From Parabacteroides acidifaciens (GTDB taxonomy: Bacteria; Bacteroidota; Bacteroidia; Bacteroidales; Tannerellaceae), in NCBI RefSeq assembly GCF_003363715.1, contig NZ_QREV01000012.1, positions 45,495 to 109,494 of the forward strand: 64,000 nucleotides of DNA. The letters run 5' to 3'. This document shows, in pieces, positions 16,447 to 24,244 of the stretch; position 1 is the first letter of the stretch; each line of letters begins with the position of its first letter. The position numbers and the translations under genes were made by a program. The notes under the pieces were generated by a model. That model saw nothing but the letters and a program-made list of their open reading frames with translations. It did no database searches and was not told the origin of the DNA.

Positions 16447-18725
16447 CTATCAGATAGGAGTCTATGCATCTGTGTACGCTCATTATTGTCCTCATAATTT
16501 ATATATTGTCGAGAAACTGAACTTTTTTCAGTAATTTTGTGAAGCAACGAACCAGGATGATTAAAGATGAAACGATAAAAGTCATCGTTGACATAATAAA
16601 ACTTCTTGTATGTAAGTTCCAGGTTTATCATATTGCCAAAAATCGACATGATGTCAAAGAGGTAATAGCCGGTAGTAGGATAAAATGTTCTATAATGGCA
16701 TGCTTCAACATTATGACGCAAGAAATCCAACGTTCTCACTAAACTGATCGAATCCTTTGTTTCTGCTTTCTTTTGCGGCACGGCACATTTCGTGGTAAGA
16801 ATGAAAAACTCAGCTGTATTAAGTCTTATGTTGAATTCCTTTATTTTCTTATTCTCTTCATCTGTCTTATTCTTTTTTTTCTCTAAATCCTCTATTTCTT
16901 TAAAACCGCCCCTTAACTCAGATAAAAAGCCGTTTAGTTCTTTACCACTGATGATTCTTATATCATAAGCGACTTCTTTTGAGGGTTTAGGAATAAAATC
17001 TCCCGGACAATAAGTGAAATAGCTGCCTCCTGTAAGAAGTTGCAATTTATTTGAGTGATCAAATCTCCTATCTACAATAGTGAGTCCTTTTTCTTCATCG
17101 TTAGTTTTAGGATAGACCATTCCTTCAAGTTCAGTAACTTGGTCGTATTCTTCATAAAGTTTTATTGAATAGAGACTTTTAAGAAAAAAGAGAAGCGCAT
17201 TATCGTTTTCGCTCAAGACTTCACGCTCAAGTATAGAAAACAGATAAAAGAGGTCCCCCGCAGTAACATTATAACCAAAATTGTCAGTAGCACATATGCT
17301 TTTAAGCATTATGGTTTGTGGGGTGGTATCAACCTTAGAGGATTCTGATTTTGAATCAGAAATATTAGCTTCAGTATCCCTTATTTGATAATCATCCTCT
17401 GTCTGTTCGTGATAATCTTTTTTCAGTTGTTCCTCAAACCTTTTTGAGAGAATCGCGATTACTTCCTTGTTAAACGAAGTTCCGTAATCAAAAGTCACAA
17501 GACTATCAAGTTTGTTTTGTGTATTAATGTCAAATCGTTTTTTCCAAACTGTGAACAAATAGAGCTTGAACATATTCTTGTTTGTCTCCAAAGCATGCTT
17601 TTTTGTCGGTTCCCTTGAATCTGGAATTTCTTCCATTGCAGCGAGTAAAGCGATGAGGTTAAACAAGTCTCGAAGATTGTTCGGAACAATCGGAGATATG
17701 CTATCAGCCGGATTATAAAAAAGGTAACGAGTCCTATTGTATATTAATTCAAGTACTCCCTTTTTCATACTCTCCATCGTCATGATACCACCATTGCTTG
17801 TTGGCAACTCCAATTTAACTTCAGCAAGGCTGTAGGCTTTAGGCATCTCCACACGGCTGTTCACTGGAACCAACTTGTTGATATATTTTTTTGCCATTTC
17901 GGCTATCTCGTCAGAGTTGAATCCATTTGAATCTGAGGCTTTTCCTATATTAGGATTTTTTATTGTTGCCGCGAAAGCATTTTCCACCACATACTGCAAC
18001 TGCTCTATTTTCAGACTGAGGAACACCACACATTGCGGTACGCACAGATACTTTCTGATTTGTTCACACATCCTGTATGCATGGGCGATATTCAGGTCGA
18101 TGTCATCTATGGGGACAATCAAAATGTCAGCCCCCATAAAGTTTAGATACTCTTTTACCAATTCGGTAATCTGATCGCGTAATGTAATACCTGTGGCAAG
18201 TACCGCCAACCTATGCAAGTCGTTCATCGAGTCTATATCATCTTTTTGCAGGGTCAAAAGGGATGCATTCACTCTCGAAAAAGCTTCCAGCAGCTTGTTC
18301 TTTTTTCCATAATCAACCTTGCATTCTTCCTGCTTCCGACGATAGCTATTATATAATTTCCCGATAGTAATTTGAAGAATGTTGTGCGAGTCATCGAAAA
18401 AAGAAGGGTCAGTAACTTCTACGACTGAACATTTGGTATTAGCAAGATCCTTGCATCCTATTTTATCCACATACGAATATGCGTCAGATTTCTCTTTAAC
18501 CTGTTCAATAATTCCTTGTGTCGTTGTCATACACGATGTTTTTCCTTCTCCTCGATCCCCGCAGAAAGCCACGCATTTAAGGGTTTGACTCTCTTTATCG
18601 CGAACAAAGGCATTCGTCAGTCTAAGAGCTTGCACATATTGGTCACGGAAAATAGAGTCGTCAAATCCAGCATTTTCCTTTACAATTTCTCTCTCTTGGC
18701 CAAATTTATATCTCAGTATCGGCAT
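16341..18725 (-). CDS. rdrA: RdrA-type P-loop ATPase of a RADAR defence system
   Basis: A 794-residue KAP-like P-loop NTPase. Walker A is G-D-R-G-E-G-K-T (residues 56-63) and Walker B is ADILIVPIDDIDL with D207 and D208. The remaining helical regions are charged. Directly downstream on the same strand is an adenosine deaminase of RdrB type, and this gene order matches RADAR loci, where RdrA forms a ring that works with RdrB. The final ~25 residues (from SVRVTLMKRR) appear to be out of frame; the genuine C-terminus seems to continue in the -1 frame (16000-16446). The gene is AT-rich. No SLATT or Csx27-like accessory gene is present. Confidence 0.85.
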   Translation of the reverse strand: MPILRYKFGQEREIVKENAGFDDSIFRDQYVQALRLTNAFVRDKESQTLKCVAFCGDRGEGKTSCMTTTQGIIEQVKEKSDAYSYVDKIGCKDLANTKCSVVEVTDPSFFDDSHNILQITIGKLYNSYRRKQEECKVDYGKKNKLLEAFSRVNASLLTLQKDDIDSMNDLHRLAVLATGITLRDQITELVKEYLNFMGADILIVPIDDIDLNIAHAYRMCEQIRKYLCVPQCVVFLSLKIEQLQYVVENAFAATIKNPNIGKASDSNGFNSDEIAEMAKKYINKLVPVNSRVEMPKAYSLAEVKLELPTSNGGIMTMESMKKGVLELIYNRTRYLFYNPADSISPIVPNNLRDLFNLIALLAAMEEIPDSREPTKKHALETNKNMFKLYLFTVWKKRFDINTQNKLDSLVTFDYGTSFNKEVIAILSKRFEEQLKKDYHEQTEDDYQIRDTEANISDSKSESSKVDTTPQTIMLKSICATDNFGYNVTAGDLFYLFSILEREVLSENDNALLFFLKSLYSIKLYEEYDQVTELEGMVYPKTNDEEKGLTIVDRRFDHSNKLQLLTGGSYFTYCPGDFIPKPSKEVAYDIRIISGKELNGFLSELRGGFKEIEDLEKKKNKTDEENKKIKEFNIRLNTAEFFILTTKCAVPQKKAETKDSISLVRTLDFLRHNVEACHYRTFYPTTGYYLFDIMSIFGNMINLELTYKKFYYVNDDFYRFIFNHPGSLLHKITEKSSVSRQYINYEDNNERTQMHRLLSDSIIRNAEVLTSVRVTLMKRRIFGVNVRVFLIQYSI

Positions 18726-18879
18726 AATTATGATAGTTTAAGTATTCCTGTATCAATTTCTTTTTAGTACATGATAAAAATTGAAATTATATTTCTAAAC
18801 ATCTACATTTTAAATAGTTATTCTTTTTTTAATCCTTGATATTTAGTAATTTAAAAGAAAAGTTTATCGAATTTTCTCC

Positions 18880-19850
18880 ATGAGAACTACTAAAAAACCC
18901 AAGGACTTAGTCAAAGTTAACCAAATTTTTCTGACTATGCAAGAGTATTTCGGAAATATAAGGAATCTGGCACGCATAAAGTTGATGACATACGTAATCC
19001 ATGCCCTTTGCATTGTCCAGACTGTCAATCTTCACAAGTTGGCCGCGGCCATGCCTACAACCGTGGAACGGGATTCCACCATGCGAAGGCTTCAACGCTT
19101 CTTTGCAAAATACGCCCTCAATCTTGACCTTATAGCAAGGATGATTTTCAGCCTTCTTCCTGTCAGAAAGGAGATGGTTCTTTCCATGGACCGCACCAAC
19201 TGGAAATCTGGAGAGCCAAACATCAACATCCTCATGCTCGGGATAACCTACAAGGAAATCGCTTTCCTGCTGTTGTTCAGGCTTTTGGACAAACGGGGAA
19301 CTCCAATTGGATGGAACGCAAGGCTATTATATAGAGGTTTATCGACATTTTCGGTCCGGGACGTATCGATAGTCTCGTGGCAGACAGGGAATTTGTCAGC
19401 GAGGAATGGATTGCATGGCTTAACAAAAACAGAATACGGTACTACATACGGATCCGGCAGAACTTTTGGATCGTAAATCCGAAGTCCGGTGAGAAAGTTT
19501 GCGCATGGCATCTGTTCAACCGCGTCAGACTCAGTGAAGAACTTCTCCTCCATAATATCTGGTCGGTGCGCGGCTTAAGAACTCCGACGGAGAGCCTGAA
19601 CTTCAGATTGAACATGCCATATAGACATACAAGGACAGATGGCAGATTGAGACTCTTTTCAAGGTCATGAAATCCTCTGGATTCAATATAGAGGATGCAC
19701 ATGAGGTACATTGATAGAATCAAAAACTCGTCGCGCTCGTGTGTATGGCTCTTGTATGGGCGTATCTTGTGGGGAATCATAAGAATATCAATATAAAGAA
19801 AATTAGGATATTGAAACATGGGCATCGTGCAAAGTCGATTCTTCGGATTT
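18880..19850 (+). pseudogene. IS4-family transposase remnant, several frameshifts
   Basis: The first frame (18880 to about 19300) encodes the N-terminal region and the first catalytic Asp in VLSMDRTNWK. The product then shifts frame near 19300, meets an in-frame TAG near 19333, and continues with the second Asp motif (SLVADREFVSEEW) and the YYIRIR segment. Further shifts occur near 19630 (RWQIETLFKVMKSSG) and before MALVWAYLVGNHK. The tail KHGHRAKSI runs into the integrase fragment at about 19838. The gene is non-functional. Terminal inverted repeats were not located. Confidence 0.85.
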
Positions 19851-20018
19851 ACCTTTGGCCCGGTTGGCTTTGACGTCCCACAAAGCGAGGGATACTTCTT
19901 TCTTACAACTGAAACCTGCTTGGGTTCCATTGATGGTGATGCGGCCCATAATCGGTGCTTTACCATTCTTTACTGCTTGATTTTTGGTGTAAAATAACAC
20001 ACGATACGTACTTCTCAT
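19838..20018 (-). pseudogene. N-terminal fragment of a tyrosine integrase
   Basis: About 60 residues starting MRSTYRVLFYTKNQ and including GRITINGTQAGFSCKKEV and WDVKANRAKGKSEE. This matches the Arm-DNA-binding N-terminal domain of Bacteroides-type site-specific recombinases. The coding sequence stops being integrase-like at about 19838, where the IS4 remnant begins, so the catalytic domain is lost. It reads inward from the proposed right end of the element, as in CTnDOT-like elements. Confidence 0.8.
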
Positions 20019-20265
20019 AACTCAACTTTTTTTCTTCACAAATTTAATTACTGTTGAGTTATTTGATGTTAGGCAAAATTGGGTAACATACTGTAATATA
20101 ATGCATTACGCTTTATCCTGGAGCATTTGGAGGCGAGTTACGATTTGGTAACGTAATTCCCGCCCAAATATGCTTTTCCTTGCTTTCTTTTCCTACCTTG
20201 CTAAAAAACATATTTTATAACTATTTAATTTTTAGCATGATTGCGCTATTTTTGCGTATCTTTTT

Positions 20266-20367
20266 GAAATACTAAGTTTCACAAACGGAAACTTTAGTTC
20301 CATGCCTATGAAACTTTAGTTCCCTCGTGAAGAAACTTTAGTTCCGTGCCTATGAAACTTTTTCTTA
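20266..20367. repeat. Array A: five 22-bp units of a GAAACT/AGTT-type repeat
   Basis: Units such as gaaactttagttcc begin at 20266 (degenerate), 20288, 20310, 20332 and 20354, exactly 22 bp apart, with differing 8-bp fillers. The array lies in the 20019-20589 gap between the integrase fragment and the symporter gene, just outside the proposed element end. Related arrays occur at 34033 and 58161. No protein is encoded. Confidence 0.85.
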
Positions 20368-20491
20368 GTGCCCGAATAACTGATAATGGATGGGAAGCTG
20401 TGTGGAAAAGGGAAGGAACGTATATAAAAAATTAAAGGCTGTCTCACGACAACCCCTAACCAACTTTGTTAACCTTAAATCTAATACTATT

Positions 20492-20545
20492 ATGAAAAAA
20501 CCACAGTGCAAATATACGGGTATTCCTGTAGCTGTCAATAGATAA
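20492..20545 (+). other. 17-codon ORF after a leader-like sequence
   Basis: The sequence before this ATG (ggctgtctcacgacaacccc, then a stretch ending ctaatactattatg) resembles the 5' leader seen before SusC-like operons in Parabacteroides, as I recall it. The frame MKKPQCKYTG... ends after 17 codons. It may be the remnant of a deleted operon start. It is the only other item noticed in the 20019-20589 gap besides array A. Confidence 0.3.
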
Positions 20546-20589
20546 TGTATTAAATTTTGTTCTTTCGCTTTTAATAAAAGCTAATATCT

Positions 20590-22149
20590 TTAAACTGCTT
20601 GTTTTTTATACGTCATCAGGCTTACCAAAACCATTGCAAGAACTGATAACGGCAATGCAAACAGGATCGGATCGATAGCAAACCAGGGATAAACATCGAT
20701 CAGGACATCCCGGCCGCATAACATTTTGCAGAGGCCGACTGCACCTGCTTCCGCTTTATGAAGGAACAACATCGCAAAAAGACTTGCCAACGCCCCTGTC
20801 CATAAACTGGCAAGCGCTCCTTCCTTGGTCGCTTTCTTCCAGAAAAGGGAACAGAAGTAGGCGGGGAGGAAAGTAACGGCACAAACTCCCATGAACAGGG
20901 CTGTTCCGCGTGCGATAATACCCGCACTCAGCGTATAACAGATGATGTAACTGACCAAAATGGCACAAAGTACGCCGATGCGTACGCCCATTGTCGAGTT
21001 CGTGTTGCTCTTCTTATGTCCCAACCCGGGGAAAATATCGGCGCCGAAAGAGGCTCCCATGGTATGGAACTGTGCACTGAGCGTGGACATACTTGCCGAC
21101 AGGATACACAACATAAACACGGCGCTGAACCATTCCGGCATCGCCCGGCCGATAAACAGCGGGATAATTTTGTCCATATCCTTGATCGCTTCGGAAGCAA
21201 CCACGCCTTCCGTTTTCAGGAAAAACAGGTTCGACAAGGCGCCGACATGATAAATGGCTCCAACTGTTACAATCAGGAAGACACAGCCGATCAAGACACC
21301 CCGGTTCAACTGCTTGGTACTTTCCACCATCATAAAGCGTACCACCAACTGGGGTTGTGCCAAGCAACCAATGCCGACACCCAAAATGAGAGAAGTCACT
21401 AACGTGTACCACTGTGGAGATCCGGTTACCGGCATTGCCGTCCATCCCTGATGCCCCAACTCTTTAAAGCGTTCCGGAACGAGCGGAGCTATCTCCGTCA
21501 GCTTATGGTTGGCTTCGATAAAGCCCATATCCATCACCCGGTAGAACCAGAAAAGAAGGAACAGCATACAGGCAAACATGATAACCGCCTGCAGGGCATC
21601 CGTATACAGCACACCTTTGATTCCACCCGTGATCACATAGGCGGCAACAATAAGAGTGAAGATCAGCAAGGCCAGATGCAGGTCTATATGGAACATCTGT
21701 TCGATAAACACGGCACCTCCCTTCATCACGACTGCTGCATAGAGCGGCATACCGATAAAGATGACGGCAGCGATAAAAACCTGTATGGAGCGCGACTTAT
21801 AATGAGCTCCCAATAGTTGCGGGAAAGTACGGGCATTATACTTCTCGCCTAATTTACGGGTGTTACGCCCGAAAACGATAAAAGCGATGACAACGCCCAT
21901 GAACATATTCAACAAACACAGCCATTGGATTCCCATACCGAATGTGGCGGCAACACCCCCGAAGCCGACAATGGCGGATGCGGAGATAAATGTCGCCCCA
22001 TAGGAAAGAGCCATGATGATGGGGTTTACTTTCCGTCCCCCCAGCAAATAGTCGCTGGCATTTTTCGTTTGTTTGTATCCGATGTATCCCAGCCATGCCA
22101 GGATAAACATATAGATGATTACTACGATACCTAAAGTCAGTGTATTCAT
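20590..22149 (-). CDS. Sodium:solute symporter (SSS family)
   Basis: A 519-residue integral membrane protein with about 13 hydrophobic segments, of the SSS (PF00474) family. Typical motifs are NASDYLLGGRKVNP after the first helix, ATFISASAIVGFGG, and AAYVITGGIKGVLYTDALQ. It imports an organic solute with Na+; adjacent phenylacetate-CoA ligase and ACT genes suggest an aryl or carboxylic acid, which is inference. Its ATG overlaps the stop of a 46-residue membrane protein gene by ATGA, indicating coupled translation. Confidence 0.92.
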   Translation of the reverse strand: MNTLTLGIVVIIYMFILAWLGYIGYKQTKNASDYLLGGRKVNPIIMALSYGATFISASAIVGFGGVAATFGMGIQWLCLLNMFMGVVIAFIVFGRNTRKLGEKYNARTFPQLLGAHYKSRSIQVFIAAVIFIGMPLYAAVVMKGGAVFIEQMFHIDLHLALLIFTLIVAAYVITGGIKGVLYTDALQAVIMFACMLFLLFWFYRVMDMGFIEANHKLTEIAPLVPERFKELGHQGWTAMPVTGSPQWYTLVTSLILGVGIGCLAQPQLVVRFMMVESTKQLNRGVLIGCVFLIVTVGAIYHVGALSNLFFLKTEGVVASEAIKDMDKIIPLFIGRAMPEWFSAVFMLCILSASMSTLSAQFHTMGASFGADIFPGLGHKKSNTNSTMGVRIGVLCAILVSYIICYTLSAGIIARGTALFMGVCAVTFLPAYFCSLFWKKATKEGALASLWTGALASLFAMLFLHKAEAGAVGLCKMLCGRDVLIDVYPWFAIDPILFALPLSVLAMVLVSLMTYKKQAV

Positions 22150-22286
22150 TTTTCCGGCTCTTGTGAGTTAGTACTGTCTTCGTCGCCTTTATTCCAATGG
22201 GTTACGCCAAACCAAATGGAATAGAACAGGCATATTAAGGCTAACAGATAGGCAAGCCAGATGCCAGGGTCGCTAATTCCGAACAT
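22146..22286 (-). CDS. Small symporter accessory membrane protein (46 aa)
   Basis: An open frame of 46 codons and a stop, starting MFGISDPGIWLAY. One hydrophobic helix (about residues 9-27, LAYLLALICLFYSIWFG) is followed by a short hydrophilic tail (THWNKGDEDSTNSQEPEK). It ends in an ATGA overlap with the symporter start and begins 11 bp after the ACT gene. Small single-helix partners of this layout are known beside other SSS transporters. The coupling and composition make it a real gene despite its size. Confidence 0.8.
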   Translation of the reverse strand: MFGISDPGIWLAYLLALICLFYSIWFGVTHWNKGDEDSTNSQEPEK

Positions 22287-22297
22287 GTAAAGTTGTT

Positions 22298-22723
22298 TTA
22301 TAGTTTAATCAAATCGCTTTCGCAAATATATTCCAGATTCTGGCGGCGGATCACTTCGCGGGCTGCTTCCCGGTTGTTTGTGCGCAGGATCAGGATCGAT
22401 TTCTCTTTGACGGAGAAACAATACATATATTCGATGCTCAATCCGGCTTTAGTGAAGCAAGACAATGTCTGTGCAAAGCTGCCTGCACAGGAATCGGTGA
22501 CGATTGCCAACACGTCGGTCAGGTTTGCACTGACATTATTACTTTTCAGGATTTTGTACGCTTCCTGCGGGTCGCTGACGATAATACGCAGGATACCGTA
22601 TTCGGATGTGTCGGCAACGGTAGCAGCAATAATCCGTATCTTTTCTTCGGCCAGCATTGCGAGGATTTCACTGAGCTTGCCATATTTATTTTCCAGGAAA
22701 ATAGAAATCTGATTGACTGTCAT
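22298..22723 (-). CDS. Tandem ACT-domain protein
   Basis: A 141-residue cytoplasmic protein made of two ACT repeats. The first begins VNQISIFLENKYGKLSEILAML and the second is introduced by LTDVLAIVTDSCAGSFAQTL. ACT domains bind small molecules, often amino acids. In many Bacteroidetes such a protein is encoded next to a phenylacetate-CoA ligase, as here (30 bp after it), suggesting ligand sensing for aryl-acid or branched-chain keto-acid metabolism. No enzyme domain is present. Confidence 0.87.
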   Translation of the reverse strand: MTVNQISIFLENKYGKLSEILAMLAEEKIRIIAATVADTSEYGILRIIVSDPQEAYKILKSNNVSANLTDVLAIVTDSCAGSFAQTLSCFTKAGLSIEYMYCFSVKEKSILILRTNNREAAREVIRRQNLEYICESDLIKL

Positions 22724-22753
22724 GACTGTGTTTATTTTAAGTTCATTATTCTA

Positions 22754-24055
22754 TTAGCAAAGTTTGCGTAAGTCTTTTACACGGACCGCTTTTCCTTCCT
22801 GTACCGGCAAAGAGCCTTTAGCCACAAGTTTCAGGTGAGGGGTCAGGAGCAACTCGTCTTTCAGCTGACGGGTAACGTCTTTTGCCAAACGTTGCAGCAC
22901 GCTGTAATCATCGGTAAAGAGATCGCTCAGTTCTACTTCGATCAGCATTTCGTCGTTGTTTCCTACCGTTTCGATGGTGATCAGGTAGTTGCTGCCCAGT
23001 TCCTTGAACTGCATCAATATCTTTTCTATCTGGATCGGGAAGAGGTTGACACCTTTCAGGATGATCATGTCGTCGCTGCGGCCTTTGAAACGTGCTAACC
23101 GCCTGTGTGTACGTCCGCAAGGACAGTCTCCCGGCAAGAAGCAGGTGAGGTCGCGCGTACGGTAGCGGAACAAGGGCATGGCTTCCCGGTTGATAGTGGT
23201 CAGGACCATTTCTCCGACTTCGCCTTCTTTTACCGGCTGCAAAGTGACCGGATCGACAATCTCAACGATTACGTTGTCTTCCCAGATATGAAGCCCGTTT
23301 TGTTCCGTACATTCGAATGCGACACCCGGACCGTTCATTTCCGACATTCCGAAACAGTTATATGCTTTTACGCCTAACAGCTGTTCGATACGGCGGCGCT
23401 GTTCTTCCGAATGGGGTTCGGCGCCGATACAAACGGTATGCAGTTTGGTGTCACGACGGGGGTCGAGGCCTATTTCATACATCACTTCCGCCAGACGGGT
23501 CGCATAGCTGGGTATGATATGGAGGCAGGTCGTCCCGAAATCCGTAATAAACTTAATCTGCCGTTTGGTATTCCCGGCTGCGGCAGGCACTGTCAGGCAA
23601 CCTAATTTTTCAGCTCCGTACTGGAATCCCAAGCCGCCGGTAAACATACCGTAGCCGGATGTGTTCTGGAAAACATCGGTGTCGCGTATGCCGACCATAT
23701 ACATACAGCGTGCAACCTGGTTCGCCCACTGATCAAGGTCTTTTGCCGAGTGCAACACGACAGTCGGGTTACCGGTCGTTCCGCTGGACGAGTGGATACG
23801 TACGCAGTCTTTAATAGGTATGGCAGCCATTCCATAGGGGTAATTGTTGCGGAGATCGTCTTTCGTCGTGAAAGGGATCTTCTGCAAATCATCCAAGGAT
23901 TGAATACTATCGGCTGTTATGCCGTTTTCTTTGAATACTTTACTGTAGAAAGGAGAATTTCCGGCTAATTCTATTGTCTTTTTTAATCGCTCCAACTGTA
24001 GCTTTTCCAGATCTTTGCGACTCATGGTTTCAATATCTTTCTGCCAATATTCCAT
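22754..24055 (-). CDS. paaK: Phenylacetate--CoA ligase family protein
   Basis: A 433-residue AMP-forming acyl-CoA ligase of the PaaK type. Motifs are the P-loop-like IHSSSGTTGNPTVV, the adenylate-binding YNCFGMSEMNGPGVAFEC, the DLTCFLPGDCPCGRTHRR hinge and FKGRSDDMIILKGVNLFP. It activates aryl acetates to CoA thioesters; the true substrate here could be another aryl acid. It is the first gene of a minus-strand operon with the ACT protein and the sodium symporter. A -7-like TACATTTG lies at 24106 to 24099 on its strand. Confidence 0.9.
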   Translation of the reverse strand: MEYWQKDIETMSRKDLEKLQLERLKKTIELAGNSPFYSKVFKENGITADSIQSLDDLQKIPFTTKDDLRNNYPYGMAAIPIKDCVRIHSSSGTTGNPTVVLHSAKDLDQWANQVARCMYMVGIRDTDVFQNTSGYGMFTGGLGFQYGAEKLGCLTVPAAAGNTKRQIKFITDFGTTCLHIIPSYATRLAEVMYEIGLDPRRDTKLHTVCIGAEPHSEEQRRRIEQLLGVKAYNCFGMSEMNGPGVAFECTEQNGLHIWEDNVIVEIVDPVTLQPVKEGEVGEMVLTTINREAMPLFRYRTRDLTCFLPGDCPCGRTHRRLARFKGRSDDMIILKGVNLFPIQIEKILMQFKELGSNYLITIETVGNNDEMLIEVELSDLFTDDYSVLQRLAKDVTRQLKDELLLTPHLKLVAKGSLPVQEGKAVRVKDLRKLC

Positions 24056-24244
24056 CGTTTTTTGTATTATTATGTGTTTAATTCATGAAATTAGACTGCA
24101 AATGTATCTTTTATTTTGGATAGATTGTATATTTCTGGTCAAAAATGTGAAAGAGGATACTTTTTTGGGTTATTAAATGAAATATTTTTAGTACATTTGT
24201 CAAGTAGGTAATGTAAGAGTTGTGACCCTTAAATAATTTCACAA

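Larger units (their letters stand above)
11940..20149. mobile_element. Decayed integrative element carrying a RADAR defence module
   Basis: This interval separates two blocks of ordinary chromosomal genes. It holds, in order, two small HTH genes, the tail of a bmhA-like gene, rdrB, rdrA, an IS4-family transposase remnant and the first ~60 residues of a tyrosine integrase. Its defence genes are visibly more AT-rich than the flanks. The ends are proposed from a shared 10-mer acgatttggt at 11940-11949 and 20140-20149, the right copy flanked by gttac/gtaac as in a recombinase core. The boundaries are therefore tentative, and with the integrase broken the element is probably immobile. Confidence 0.55.

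Noticed and set aside
20266..20367. CRISPR array
   Set aside because: Repeats of about 14 bp with 8-bp fillers at a 22-bp period are far too short, and no cas genes are present. The same applies to arrays B and C.
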